Source of the DNA: Xiashengella succiniciproducens
GTDB lineage: Bacteria > Bacteroidota > Bacteroidia > Bacteroidales > Marinilabiliaceae
DNA: 64,000 nucleotides
NCBI RefSeq assembly: GCF_023674465.1
Contig: NZ_CP098400.1
Coordinates: forward strand, 868,001-932,000
Reading direction: 5' to 3'
Below the pieces are notes generated by a model. The model saw nothing but the letters and a program-made list of their open reading frames with translations, did not search any database and was not told where the DNA came from. This document shows, one piece after another, positions 35,714-44,372 of the stretch (position 1 is the stretch's first letter; each line of letters opens with the position of its first letter). The translations under genes were made by a program, and so were the position numbers.

Positions 35714-36652
35714 CTACTTAATCTTTTTTCTCAACTTTATTATTTCACCTGATTGTGGCTCAGTGCCCGGCTCCATCTCATTGTAATAGTACAGCTTTTT
35801 GAGTCTTACCCCATATTGCTGGCTTATTGCATGCATGGTTTCGCCATTTTTTACTACGTGTGTCTTATGGTTAGGGTGAGCATTTCTACGTTTGGATTCG
35901 ATATATAGGATAGCATACTTACTCAAATCTGCATTAGCAGGAAGGTCATTATATGTCGGCAATTCCCAATCTTTCAGACCGAACATCTGTGATATGCTCT
36001 TGAATGTATCACCTTCTTTGAGTTCAATATATTTTACCCCGTTATTGTATTTGACAGCCCTCTTTTCAAAGGCATTTATCACAATGTCGGAAGACAGGCG
36101 TTGTCTCTGATTATTACGGTACGCCTGCTTGGCTGCTTCTGAGATGTTCTGGTCATATGTGTACAGACCTTCCTCCTCGATAATCCTTATAAGGAGTTCG
36201 GGATACTGAGGATTGGTTGCATAACCAGCCTTACTTAGTCCGCGTGCCCAACCCTTATAATCAGTTGTAGGAAGTTCGAACAGAAAGGCGTAACGATCCC
36301 TGGTTGTCAGGAATTCTGCATGATCCTTGAATGAGTCGTAAGGAGACTTATACTTCCTGAAACATTCATTGCGGGCGTCATCATGATGGTACACACGTTC
36401 TCCTTTCCAGTCACTATGGCACTTGATACCAAAGTGGTTGTTATCTTCCCTTGCCAGTTTGCTGTTTCCAGAAGCAGATTCAAGTATCCCTTGTGCCAAA
36501 GTGATAGAGGCAGGAATACCTGTTTCCTGCATATTTTGTATTGCCCAGTCTTTGTATGTTTCAATATATTCGCGTCGTGTGATACGTTGGGAATGAAGGC
36601 CGAAGGGTAGCAGTAGCAGAACTGCAATAAAGATCAGGAGTTTGTTTCTCAT
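35714..36652 (-). CDS. LysM peptidoglycan hydrolase (glucosaminidase domain)
   Basis: From ATG 36652 (312 residues) it begins with a signal peptide (MRNKLLIFIAVLLLLPFGLHS). A longer start at 36676 would put eight residues in front of the signal. The glucosaminidase/FlgJ-type domain (about 25-165) has PASITLAQGILESASGNSKL with the catalytic Glu in ILES, then NNHFGIKCH and YATNPQYP. Two LysM domains follow (about 210-260 and 265-312; KTHVVKNGETMHAISQQYGV). It cuts glycan strands in the cell wall. It lies between fmt and cdd in one minus-strand operon. Confidence 0.9.
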   Translation of the reverse strand: MRNKLLIFIAVLLLLPFGLHSQRITRREYIETYKDWAIQNMQETGIPASITLAQGILESASGNSKLAREDNNHFGIKCHSDWKGERVYHHDDARNECFRKYKSPYDSFKDHAEFLTTRDRYAFLFELPTTDYKGWARGLSKAGYATNPQYPELLIRIIEEEGLYTYDQNISEAAKQAYRNNQRQRLSSDIVINAFEKRAVKYNNGVKYIELKEGDTFKSISQMFGLKDWELPTYNDLPANADLSKYAILYIESKRRNAHPNHKTHVVKNGETMHAISQQYGVRLKKLYYYNEMEPGTEPQSGEIIKLRKKIK

Positions 36653-36727
36653 GTTTTTCCGGATTAACGATAACAAATATAAGGATTTTAGGCTAATTGA
36701 CTGACAGGTGCAGAAAGGTCGGTAGTG

Positions 36728-37684
36728 TCACTTTACTTTGTCAAGTGAACCATGATCAAAGCCCCGCAAGAACTCGGCTGTAGCCAAGCGTTTCTTACCT
36801 GCAAGCTGAAGCTCCAGTATTTGAAGTGCACCTCCTCTGCATCCTATCTTTAGCACGGATTTCCCATCACATGAAATCTCACCCTGAGCCAGTTTGTCAT
36901 TTGTTATTGCAGTACGGAAAATCTTAACGCTAGCCACACTTCCATCCTTTAGTATAAACTCGGTCCAGGCTGCAGGATATGGACTAAGACCCCTTATCTT
37001 GTTGTGGATAGTCACCGGGTCCAGGCTCCAGTCAATTTTGCAATCTTCTTTGAAAATCTTGGGAGCCGGTTTGAGAATCTCATTCCCGGTTAACTCATCC
37101 TGAGGCAGGGGGTGTATTTTCCCTGAAGCAATTGCATCTATGGTTCTGATAATTAGCTGTGCACCTGTCTCCATCAACTTGTCGTGCAGGGTACCGGCAT
37201 CATCTTCATCTAGGATACTGACTTCTTCCCTGAACAGTATATTACCTGTGTCTATTTCATGGTTAATAAAGAAGGTTGTTACCCCTGTCACCTTTTCACC
37301 ATTAATAATAGCATGATTGATAGGAGCAGCACCGCGGTACTGTGGCAGCAGGGACGCATGAAGATTGAACGTTCCCATTGGTGGTAATGCCCATACAGCT
37401 TCGGGCAACATACGGAAGGCTACAACAACTTGCAGGTCTGGTTTCAGCTCCCGTAAAGCATCAAGGAAAACCGGATCTTTGAGTTTCTCAGGTTTGAGCA
37501 CTGGCAAACCCAAGTTCCCGGCTGTTTCCCCAACGGCTGAACTTGTGAGTTTCATGCCCCGGCCGCTCCTGCGGTCGGGGGCTGTTACCACCGCAACTAA
37601 GTTTGCTCCGCTATCGTGCAGGGCCTGGAGGCTATGTGCAGCAAACTCCGGTGTGCCCATAAATACTATTCTGGGTTTATTCAT
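36728..37684 (-). CDS. fmt: Methionyl-tRNA formyltransferase
   Basis: This 318-residue enzyme formylates initiator Met-tRNA with 10-formyl-tetrahydrofolate. The formyltransferase fold is clear (RIVFMGTPEFAAHSL, NLHASLLPQYRGAAPI with catalytic Asn and His, then GVTTFFINHEIDTG supplying the Asp). The C-terminal OB-like tRNA-binding domain (about 210-315) has GLSPYPAAWTEF. No def gene adjoins. It is 75 nt upstream of the muramidase gene and 106 nt downstream of the methyltransferase gene. Confidence 0.97.
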   Translation of the reverse strand: MNKPRIVFMGTPEFAAHSLQALHDSGANLVAVVTAPDRRSGRGMKLTSSAVGETAGNLGLPVLKPEKLKDPVFLDALRELKPDLQVVVAFRMLPEAVWALPPMGTFNLHASLLPQYRGAAPINHAIINGEKVTGVTTFFINHEIDTGNILFREEVSILDEDDAGTLHDKLMETGAQLIIRTIDAIASGKIHPLPQDELTGNEILKPAPKIFKEDCKIDWSLDPVTIHNKIRGLSPYPAAWTEFILKDGSVASVKIFRTAITNDKLAQGEISCDGKSVLKIGCRGGALQILELQLAGKKRLATAEFLRGFDHGSLDKVK

Positions 37685-37790
37685 ATCAATGCTTTATTTC
37701 TTTTTCAAGATCCACCCTGATGAGGTTTAGGTTCTAAGCAGACTATCAAGGGACGGCCGGGTTGGTAGTTTTTCTTATTACAATACGTCA

Positions 37791-38339
37791 TCAAAGCCGG
37801 TTTATTGCCTTTTGCGAAAGCAGTTTAACTGTTTCCCACAGAACTATTCCGGCCGAGACCGAGACATTGAGTGAGTGTTTGGTACCAAACTGTGGTATTT
37901 CGATGCAATAATCGCATAGGTCTATCACCTGTTGTTGTACCCCCTTTACTTCATTTCCGAAAATAAGTGCATAGCCCTTATCCGCTTCCGGTGCAAAGGA
38001 GGTTAGCATAATACTTTTATCAACCTGTTCGGCCGCTATTATCACATAGCCTCTTTCCCTGAGTTCACGCACTGCATATAGTGTATCCTCAAAATACTTC
38101 CATTCGACTGTGTCCTCGGCTCCCAATGCTGTCTTGTGAATCTCATTGTGAGGCGGAGTAGCAGTTATACCACAGAGATAAACAGCCTCCAGGCAAAAGG
38201 CATCAGCTGTTCTAAAGACACTTCCCACATTATGAAGGCTTCTAACGTTATCTAGTACAGCGATTACACGATGTTTTTTCGTATATTTAAACTCTTCGGG
38301 CGTTAATCTGTTTAATTCTGTAATCTTGAGTTTTCGCAT
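37791..38339 (-). CDS. TrmH/SpoU-family RNA methyltransferase
   Basis: This 182-residue SPOUT methyltransferase has the three family motifs: VLDNVRSLHNVGSVFRTADAF (motif 1, catalytic Arg), LIFGNEVKGV (motif 2) and LNVSVSAGIVLWE (motif 3) in the knot. It 2'-O-methylates a ribose in tRNA or rRNA using S-adenosylmethionine. There is no extra N-terminal substrate-binding domain, so the target is not certain; tRNA position 18 or 34 are options for such compact forms. It heads the minus operon towards fmt. Confidence 0.9.
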   Translation of the reverse strand: MRKLKITELNRLTPEEFKYTKKHRVIAVLDNVRSLHNVGSVFRTADAFCLEAVYLCGITATPPHNEIHKTALGAEDTVEWKYFEDTLYAVRELRERGYVIIAAEQVDKSIMLTSFAPEADKGYALIFGNEVKGVQQQVIDLCDYCIEIPQFGTKHSLNVSVSAGIVLWETVKLLSQKAINRL

Positions 38340-38419
38340 TATTGACTGTTTGATGGCAAAAATAATAAATAAATGGGGCCTGATGGCCGCAGAATAAACA
38401 AAAGGAAAAAAGACCGACT

Positions 38420-39613
38420 ATGAACATTCATGAGTACCAGGCAAAGGAGATTCTAAAGGCACATGGCATTGCAGTGCAGGATGGTATTGTGGCTACTACA
38501 GAAGATGAAGCCGTTGATGCGGCTAAACTACTACATCAGGAGAGAGGCACCGGTCTTTGGGTGCTCAAGGCCCAGGTTCATGCAGGAGGCCGTGGAAAAG
38601 GTGGTGGTATTAAGCTTGCAAAGACCTTTGATGAGGTTAAGACTGTAGCTGGGAAACTGCTTGGAATGACCCTTATTACTCCGCAGACTGGTCCCGAAGG
38701 TAAGGTCGTGCACAAGATACTGGTTGCTGAGGATGTTTATTACCCCGGACCCACTGATAAGCTTGAGTTTTACGTAAGCATTCTATTAAACAGACAGACA
38801 GGCCGCAATGTGATAGTTTACTCTCCTGAGGGAGGAATGGATATAGAACAGGTTGCAGCAACAGCTCCCAACAGGATATTCCGTGAAGAAATTGACCCGG
38901 GGCTGGGGTTGTTGTCCTTTCAGACCAAGCGTATGGTCAACAATTTGGGACTTAGCGGAAATGTTGCAAAGGAGTTTGTTACTTTTTGCGAGAAGCTTAT
39001 CACTGCCTACACAAAGAGTGATGCTACCCTGATAGAGATAAATCCGCTGCTCAAAACCAGCGATGAGAAGATAATTGCAGTAGATGCCAAGATCAATATT
39101 GATGACAATGCTCTGTTCCGTCACCCTGAAATTCAGGTAATGCGTGACCTGACAGAGGAGGACCCTGCTGAGATTGAGGCTGGAAAACACAATCTCAATT
39201 TTATAAAGCTTGACGGAAATGTCGGATGTATGGTCAATGGGGCAGGTCTTGCAATGGCAACAATGGATATAATCAAGTTGTCAGGCGGCGAGCCTGCCAA
39301 CTTCCTTGATGTTGGTGGTGGCGCCAATGCTGCAACAGTTGAGGCAGGTCTGAAGATTATTCTGGATGACTCTAATGTGAAGGTGGTACTTATAAATATT
39401 TTTGGTGGTATTGTAAGGTGTGACAGGGTTGCCACCGGTGTTGTAGAAGCATATAAGAAGCTTGGCAATATAAGGGTTCCTGTGATTGTGCGACTGCAAG
39501 GTACAAATGCAGAGGAGGGTAAAGCAGTGATTGATAATTCAGGCCTTAAGGTATATTCTGCAATTACCCTGGAAGAAGCTGCCGGACTTGTTACAAAGTG
39601 TCTCGCAAAATAG
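38420..39613 (+). CDS. sucC: Succinate-CoA ligase (ADP-forming), beta subunit
   Basis: This 397-residue ATP-grasp subunit starts MNIHEYQAKEILKAHGI. It carries the nucleotide region LKAQVHAGGRGKGGGIKLA and the C-terminal CoA-ligase part with GGGANAATVEAGLKIIL, NIFGGIVRCDRVATGVVEA and VPVIVRLQGTNAEEGK. It interconverts succinyl-CoA and succinate with nucleotide formation in the citric acid or reductive succinate pathway. The alpha subunit gene sucD, often adjacent in other phyla, is not next to it. Confidence 0.97.
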   Translation: MNIHEYQAKEILKAHGIAVQDGIVATTEDEAVDAAKLLHQERGTGLWVLKAQVHAGGRGKGGGIKLAKTFDEVKTVAGKLLGMTLITPQTGPEGKVVHKILVAEDVYYPGPTDKLEFYVSILLNRQTGRNVIVYSPEGGMDIEQVAATAPNRIFREEIDPGLGLLSFQTKRMVNNLGLSGNVAKEFVTFCEKLITAYTKSDATLIEINPLLKTSDEKIIAVDAKINIDDNALFRHPEIQVMRDLTEEDPAEIEAGKHNLNFIKLDGNVGCMVNGAGLAMATMDIIKLSGGEPANFLDVGGGANAATVEAGLKIILDDSNVKVVLINIFGGIVRCDRVATGVVEAYKKLGNIRVPVIVRLQGTNAEEGKAVIDNSGLKVYSAITLEEAAGLVTKCLAK

Positions 39614-39674
39614 TGGCAGGAGGGAATGATTTTTGATAATATTGCTATTTTAACTACGGCAAATTATCATTTGT

Positions 39675-40301
39675 ATGCGACGAATCATCACGATTTTGTG
39701 GACTGTGTCATGTGTACTGCTTGCGCCTGAGATGGTGGCAAAGGGTCCGGCACGCGCCGATTCGTTGATGAAAACTTCGAAAAAGATACCCGTAAAGGCC
39801 ATCGTAGTAGATGGGGATACAATTCCCCAGATGTTGTTGAACGAAGTTACTGTAATGGAGCCATGGCGCTTTAAAAACAAGCGTGAAGAGGCACAATACA
39901 GCAGGCTGGTGAGGAATATTAAGATTACCTTGCCCTATGCAAGGATGGCTGCAGCAAAGCTACAGGTCATTAATGACAACCTTGCAAAACTACCTACTGA
40001 CAAAAAACGCAGAGAATACCTTAAAAAGGCGGAGAAGGAACTGTTTGATGAGTTTGAAGCTCCTTTGCGCAAACTTACCTTCTCTCAGGGAAAGCTGCTA
40101 ATAAAGCTTATTGACAGGGAAACAGGCGATACAAGCTATAATCTGATCCGTGAGTATAAAGGTGGAGTATCTGCCTTATTCTGGCAGGGAATTGCAAGAA
40201 TATTCGGAGCCAATCTGAAGGATCAGTATATTCCGTCTGACCGGGTAGAGGACAGAATGATTGAGCATATTATTGCACTAATTGATATTGGTGTTCTCTG
40301 A
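39675..40301 (+). CDS. DUF4294 family exported protein
   Basis: This 208-residue protein has a signal peptide (1-23). The DUF4294 core runs from about residue 38: VKAIVVDGDTIPQMLLNEVTV, EEAQYSRLVRNIKITLPYA, KAEKELFDEFEAPLRKLTFSQGKLLIKLIDRETG and SYNLIREYKGGVSALFWQGIARIFGANLK. The family is almost confined to Bacteroidota and has no established function; it is rich in Lys and Arg. The start lies 61 nt after sucC. It converges with the GH13 gene 24 bp away. Confidence 0.85.
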   Translation: MRRIITILWTVSCVLLAPEMVAKGPARADSLMKTSKKIPVKAIVVDGDTIPQMLLNEVTVMEPWRFKNKREEAQYSRLVRNIKITLPYARMAAAKLQVINDNLAKLPTDKKRREYLKKAEKELFDEFEAPLRKLTFSQGKLLIKLIDRETGDTSYNLIREYKGGVSALFWQGIARIFGANLKDQYIPSDRVEDRMIEHIIALIDIGVL

Positions 40302-40325
40302 TATGCCAGTCATTTTGGCAGCATT

Positions 40326-42173
40326 TCACTGACCGGTAATTTCCAATAGCAGGATGCTCTTGTGATTTAGTATGAGATTTCCAATACCTGATGCAGTATC
40401 TCCTGTTACAATATTCTTGACACTTATAGACTGATCCAGGGATCTGAAGAATCTGGAACTTTCTATCCTTCTTGGAGAAGTGGGGTGATTATTTATTAGT
40501 ACCAGTAGTTTTTTGTTTTTGCCTGTCCGGATATAAGCATAGACGTCATCAGCCGGTTGGAAGTGTATCATGCCCCCCTGCATCACATCGGGGTTCTCTC
40601 GTCTCCATTTCAGAATTGCCGATACAAAACGATATACCTCCTTTTGCTGATTGTTTAGGCTCTCTTTGTTGAATGCGCTTACAGCATCAAAATCCCAACC
40701 TCCGGGAAAGTCTCTTCTTACAAATCCTTTACCTTCGGGAATATAACCTTCAGTCAGGAGCTCTGTGCCATAGAGGAAAGATGGTATTCCCCTGACACTT
40801 AACAGAAAGCCCATATACATCCTGAAGATTGCAGGATCCTTCTCTGCAAGGGTAAAGAGCCTGGTAGATCTGCCATCATCCCCTGCGAAAATTAGTTGGT
40901 TGGGAGCATTTCCATAGATTATGTCAGAAGCCAGGGTCTCATATACTGGCATCAAGGCATCAGTAGTCTTTGAATATTCTGCAAAACTATCCATAAAGGC
41001 TTGTCTCAACGGTCCATCTGTCACATGAGTAAAGCCGGGTGCATTACCTGTCATCCAATGCTTGTTGTGAACTATGTTGCCAGTTACAGGATCTGAGATA
41101 ATGTTAAGATCCGGGAAATCCTCTCTTAGTGCCTGACTTGCTTCACTTAACATCTCGCCCGTATTAAGATGACTTTGCTCGATTCTGATTCCATCAGGGT
41201 GGAGGGTTTCTACCCACCACAACAGATGTTGAACCAGATAACGACGCAAAAGACTATTATTCTGGTTAAGTGAAGGTACGTCAAATGCTTCCCAGATAGA
41301 ACCATGCTGTTCTATATCCTCCCATGAAGCATAGGGATCGGCATAGAGAAAATGATCCGGTTTTTCAAAGGCTACAACATTCCTTCTGAAGATCCAGTCG
41401 TTTTGTGGCGGATTCATAGTCAGAGGATGCTGATTCCCCGTTTTATGCAGTATTCCGGTTATTATGACCTTGAAACCATTTTCCTTGTATAGATTTATAG
41501 TGTTTTTGATTTCTGATATACTTCCGATACGTGGATCCACTTTGTAGTGAGAGGTAGGGGAAGTCCTTTCATATGAAAGGGTAAACTGGTTTGACTCATA
41601 CAGGGGACTCAATTCTACAGCGGTAACAGACAGGTCCTTGAGATAGGGCAGGGCTTTGGCTACCCCGGCTATATCACCTCCATGCACACCAGATGGGTTG
41701 GATCTGTCAGCAGGCTCGTACATGCCGCTAACATTATCATTCTTGGGATTACCATTTACGAAGCGGTCAATAAAAATCTGATATATTGCGTCTGCACCTG
41801 TGAGTCGGGCCGGATAATAATTGTATTGCCTTGCCTTTAGTTCAAAGTTTACATTACCCACAGTTGAATTACCACGTGTAATAGTAATAGGGAAGGTCCC
41901 ATGTAATGCATCCTTTGCTATTTCAATCTCTACAAAGAGATAGCCCTTGGTATCACCAGGAAACTGATTAATGACCTTTACTCCGCTCTGTTTGACAACA
42001 GCCTGACAATTACTCAGGTCATTACCTCCAATAAGCAGTAACACCTTATTATATTTCATCCCTACCCACCATTGGTCAGGCCAGCATTGCAATTTCTGAG
42101 CCCCAAGGTACTGAGGTGCGAGCAGGACTGAAAACAGGAAACATACAACTAAGGAACGGACTCTTTGCTTCAT
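40326..42173 (-). CDS. Secreted GH13 alpha-amylase-like protein, probably catalytically inactive
   Basis: This 615-residue protein aligns along its full length with Bacteroidota cyclomaltodextrinase-type GH13 enzymes. A signal peptide (1-25), N-terminal Ig-like domain (26-115), (beta/alpha)8 barrel (about 125-530; ADAIYQIFIDRFVNG and HGGDIAGVAKALPYL) and C-terminal beta domain are all present. The four catalytic regions are altered. Region I (normally DxVxNH) reads TGILHK at 239-244. Region II (GxRxD) reads GIRIE with Glu332 at the nucleophile. Region III (xGE) reads IISDP with Asp361 at the acid. Region IV (NHD) reads GDDGRSTR at 431-438. The gene is open and conserved elsewhere (for example RRDFPGGWDFDAVSAF), so it is maintained, perhaps as a starch- or glycan-binding protein. 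Confidence 0.85.
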   Translation of the reverse strand: MKQRVRSLVVCFLFSVLLAPQYLGAQKLQCWPDQWWVGMKYNKVLLLIGGNDLSNCQAVVKQSGVKVINQFPGDTKGYLFVEIEIAKDALHGTFPITITRGNSTVGNVNFELKARQYNYYPARLTGADAIYQIFIDRFVNGNPKNDNVSGMYEPADRSNPSGVHGGDIAGVAKALPYLKDLSVTAVELSPLYESNQFTLSYERTSPTSHYKVDPRIGSISEIKNTINLYKENGFKVIITGILHKTGNQHPLTMNPPQNDWIFRRNVVAFEKPDHFLYADPYASWEDIEQHGSIWEAFDVPSLNQNNSLLRRYLVQHLLWWVETLHPDGIRIEQSHLNTGEMLSEASQALREDFPDLNIISDPVTGNIVHNKHWMTGNAPGFTHVTDGPLRQAFMDSFAEYSKTTDALMPVYETLASDIIYGNAPNQLIFAGDDGRSTRLFTLAEKDPAIFRMYMGFLLSVRGIPSFLYGTELLTEGYIPEGKGFVRRDFPGGWDFDAVSAFNKESLNNQQKEVYRFVSAILKWRRENPDVMQGGMIHFQPADDVYAYIRTGKNKKLLVLINNHPTSPRRIESSRFFRSLDQSISVKNIVTGDTASGIGNLILNHKSILLLEITGQ

Positions 42174-42197
42174 TGCTTAGATTCTTGGTTGAATAGA

Positions 42198-42230
42198 TAA
42201 ATATAATACATCATTGTCATCTATAACAAA
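42198..42230 (-). promoter_or_regulatory. Promoter of the GH13-like gene
   Basis: On the minus strand TTTG (42227-42230) and TATATTTA (42198-42205) are spaced 21 bp. The -7 element has one mismatch to TAnnTTTG. Confidence 0.45.
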
Positions 42231-42303
42231 TAAACGTTGATGTTGATTAAATCTTGTGCCTAAATGCCTGTTGCCTACGTTTGAAGGTGATAGACCAGAT
42301 GAC

Positions 42304-42336
42304 AAAAAAAGAGGCTGCCGAAACCGGCAGCCTCTT
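42304..42336 (-). terminator. Terminator after the OmpA/TPR lipoprotein gene
   Basis: On the minus strand GAGGCTGCCG and CGGCAGCCTC form a perfect 10-bp stem around GTTT, followed by TTTTTTT, 22 nt after the stop. Confidence 0.92.
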
Positions 42337-42358
42337 AGTATCATAGTCAGTCAGGTAA

Positions 42359-44083
42359 TTATTGAGCAATTGCCCTGAAAGTAGCGTCAGCAAAATATTT
42401 TGCAAATTCCATGTCAGTTGCAGCCTTAGCCTTGTAGCTATTGTCAAGTTCTACAGCCTTACGCAGGTTGTTGAACAGAAGGTCAGTGTCGTTAGTACGA
42501 ACACCTACGATAGCCTTCAGGTAGTACTTAAGAGCTACTTCTTCAGTGTTAGCATTCAAGGTAGACAAAGCAGCGTCATAGTTGCCGGCAAGAATCTTAG
42601 CCAGAGCTGCATTGTTGCTTACGCTGTTACCGAAGTAACGAACTGCATCGTCATATTGACCTCTCTTGATAGCAAGAACTCCAAGGTTGTTGTCTAGTTC
42701 GCTTCCTGCACCTGCAGCAGCACCGAAGTATTCAGCAGCTTTATCAAGGTCATTTTCACGAAGCGCGATAGCACCAAGGTTGTTCATTACTTCAGGTTGG
42801 TTAGCCTTAACTGAGTTAGCTTTTTCGAAAGCAGTCTTGGCAGCAGCAAGATCACCCTTAGCATACAGAGCAATACCTACATTATTGTGAGTTCTCCAGT
42901 CGTTAGCAAATTGAGCAGCAGCTTTCTTGTAGATGTCAAGTTGTGCATCAACATCTTCAGTCAAAGTAGCAGCATAAAGAAGTTCTTCAACATTCAGTTG
43001 AGAAGGATCATTAGCAGCAAGATTAGAGATTTCTTCGTCAGACTTACCGATAACTTCAACGTTAACGCTCATCTTTGAACGACGCAATTGTGGAAGAATT
43101 TCGTCAGCAATCACTTTGTAAGTGTTAGCCATGTTCTTGATTTCACGTTCGCGAACTTCTGGATCAGCTTGCATTGAAAGAACTCTCAGGATAAGCTCCT
43201 TGTCCTGAATGTTGCTCTTTTCCATCAGCTCCTTGAAGCCTTCCCAGTCTTCTGGAGTGCTCTTGAGGTTGAAGAATTCAGCATTCTTTGCATCCTCTAC
43301 CTTAGCAGTAGTGAATTGCTTGTTAAGATAAGTCTTAGCAGCACTTTCACGTTGAGAAGCCAGGCGAGTGTTCAAATCAACCGGACCATCAGGTGATGCA
43401 TAAGATGAAATGTTAACACCCTTGAATTGCTTGTTTTCAGCAGCTTTTACTTCTTTGATGAAGTCGTTAATAGCCTTAACTTCTTCTTTGGTAAGCTCTG
43501 TGTTGCGGATGTTAGCTTGTTGAATCAGATAAAGAATTTCAGCTGTCTTTGACAGAGGAGTGATTCTTTCAAATTCATCTGCACCGATAGAAGCTTTGAT
43601 ACCTTTAGTTTCAACATTTGTTGAAGTTGAAATTACACCTTCAGCAATCTTGTAGTCTTCAAAAGTAACAGACTTAGTTCCCTTAGAAGCAGTGATACGA
43701 ACTACAAGGTCAGAAACTCTCATGTTTTCATTGTATTCTACAGCCTGGTTGTAAGTAACTGTACCACCGTTAGCTTTGCTGATTACCTGATAGTTGCCTG
43801 TAGCTTTTTCTCCTTGTACATAGTAAGAAGGATAAGCAGTTTCGCCGCCATTATATACCAGTACCGGAGTAGCTTCTAAAGTAGCCTTAGGGTGGAAGTA
43901 GCCTGCAGGTACTCTTACAGTGATGTTAGCAGCTACCTTACCGCCGTGAGCTTCAAGAACTTCTGGGGTTACGGTATACTTAATATCTCCGGCTTCTTTT
44001 TTCATTTTCTCTAAACTGGCACAACTGCTTACCACAGCTGCTAGTGCCAGATAGGCAAAAAACTTTACTGTTGCTCTTTTCAT
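42359..44083 (-). CDS. OmpA-like / TPR lipoprotein
   Basis: This 574-residue protein has a lipoprotein signal (ALAAVVSSCASLEKM, Cys21). It has a beta-rich region (about 35-165), then an OmpA-like segment (about 190-260) with SYASPDGPVDLNTRLASQR, the pattern that contacts peptidoglycan. A C-terminal TPR array follows (about 380-530; NNVGIALYAKGDLAAAKTAFEKA and NNLGAIALRENDLDKAAEYF). Codon use is noticeably more uniform than in its neighbours (heavy GCT/GCA, GAA, AAC and AAG), which suggests high expression. It is probably an abundant outer-membrane anchor to the wall. A -7 element TATATTTG lies at 44130-44137; the remaining upstream gap to 44372 shows nothing else. Confidence 0.85.
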   Translation of the reverse strand: MKRATVKFFAYLALAAVVSSCASLEKMKKEAGDIKYTVTPEVLEAHGGKVAANITVRVPAGYFHPKATLEATPVLVYNGGETAYPSYYVQGEKATGNYQVISKANGGTVTYNQAVEYNENMRVSDLVVRITASKGTKSVTFEDYKIAEGVISTSTNVETKGIKASIGADEFERITPLSKTAEILYLIQQANIRNTELTKEEVKAINDFIKEVKAAENKQFKGVNISSYASPDGPVDLNTRLASQRESAAKTYLNKQFTTAKVEDAKNAEFFNLKSTPEDWEGFKELMEKSNIQDKELILRVLSMQADPEVREREIKNMANTYKVIADEILPQLRRSKMSVNVEVIGKSDEEISNLAANDPSQLNVEELLYAATLTEDVDAQLDIYKKAAAQFANDWRTHNNVGIALYAKGDLAAAKTAFEKANSVKANQPEVMNNLGAIALRENDLDKAAEYFGAAAGAGSELDNNLGVLAIKRGQYDDAVRYFGNSVSNNAALAKILAGNYDAALSTLNANTEEVALKYYLKAIVGVRTNDTDLLFNNLRKAVELDNSYKAKAATDMEFAKYFADATFRAIAQ

Positions 44084-44129
44084 AATTTAGCTTAATTATT
44101 TGTTTTTGAACTAATTCTTAACTCTCTCA

Positions 44130-44137
44130 CAAATATA
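44130..44137 (-). promoter_or_regulatory. -7 element for the OmpA/TPR lipoprotein gene
   Basis: TATATTTG on the minus strand is a perfect TAnnTTTG match about 50 nt before the start codon. No good -33 element is seen at the right distance. Confidence 0.4.
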
Positions 44138-44372
44138 ATAATGTTTTCAAAAATTTTAGGACCGCTTAATGCTTAATAGCTACAAATATACTCTTTCTTT
44201 ACAGTAAAACTTACTGTTTTGATGCTTTCGTATTACTTTTTTCAGCCTGCACCTTCGTCCAATTTTACAACAAGTTAATTAAATATTTTTCAAGTAATAA
44301 AAAAAAACTCTATAATTTACACTTTGTCAATCAAAAGCACCCTTTTCAGGTTTGCATTACCTGTCCAAGTAT

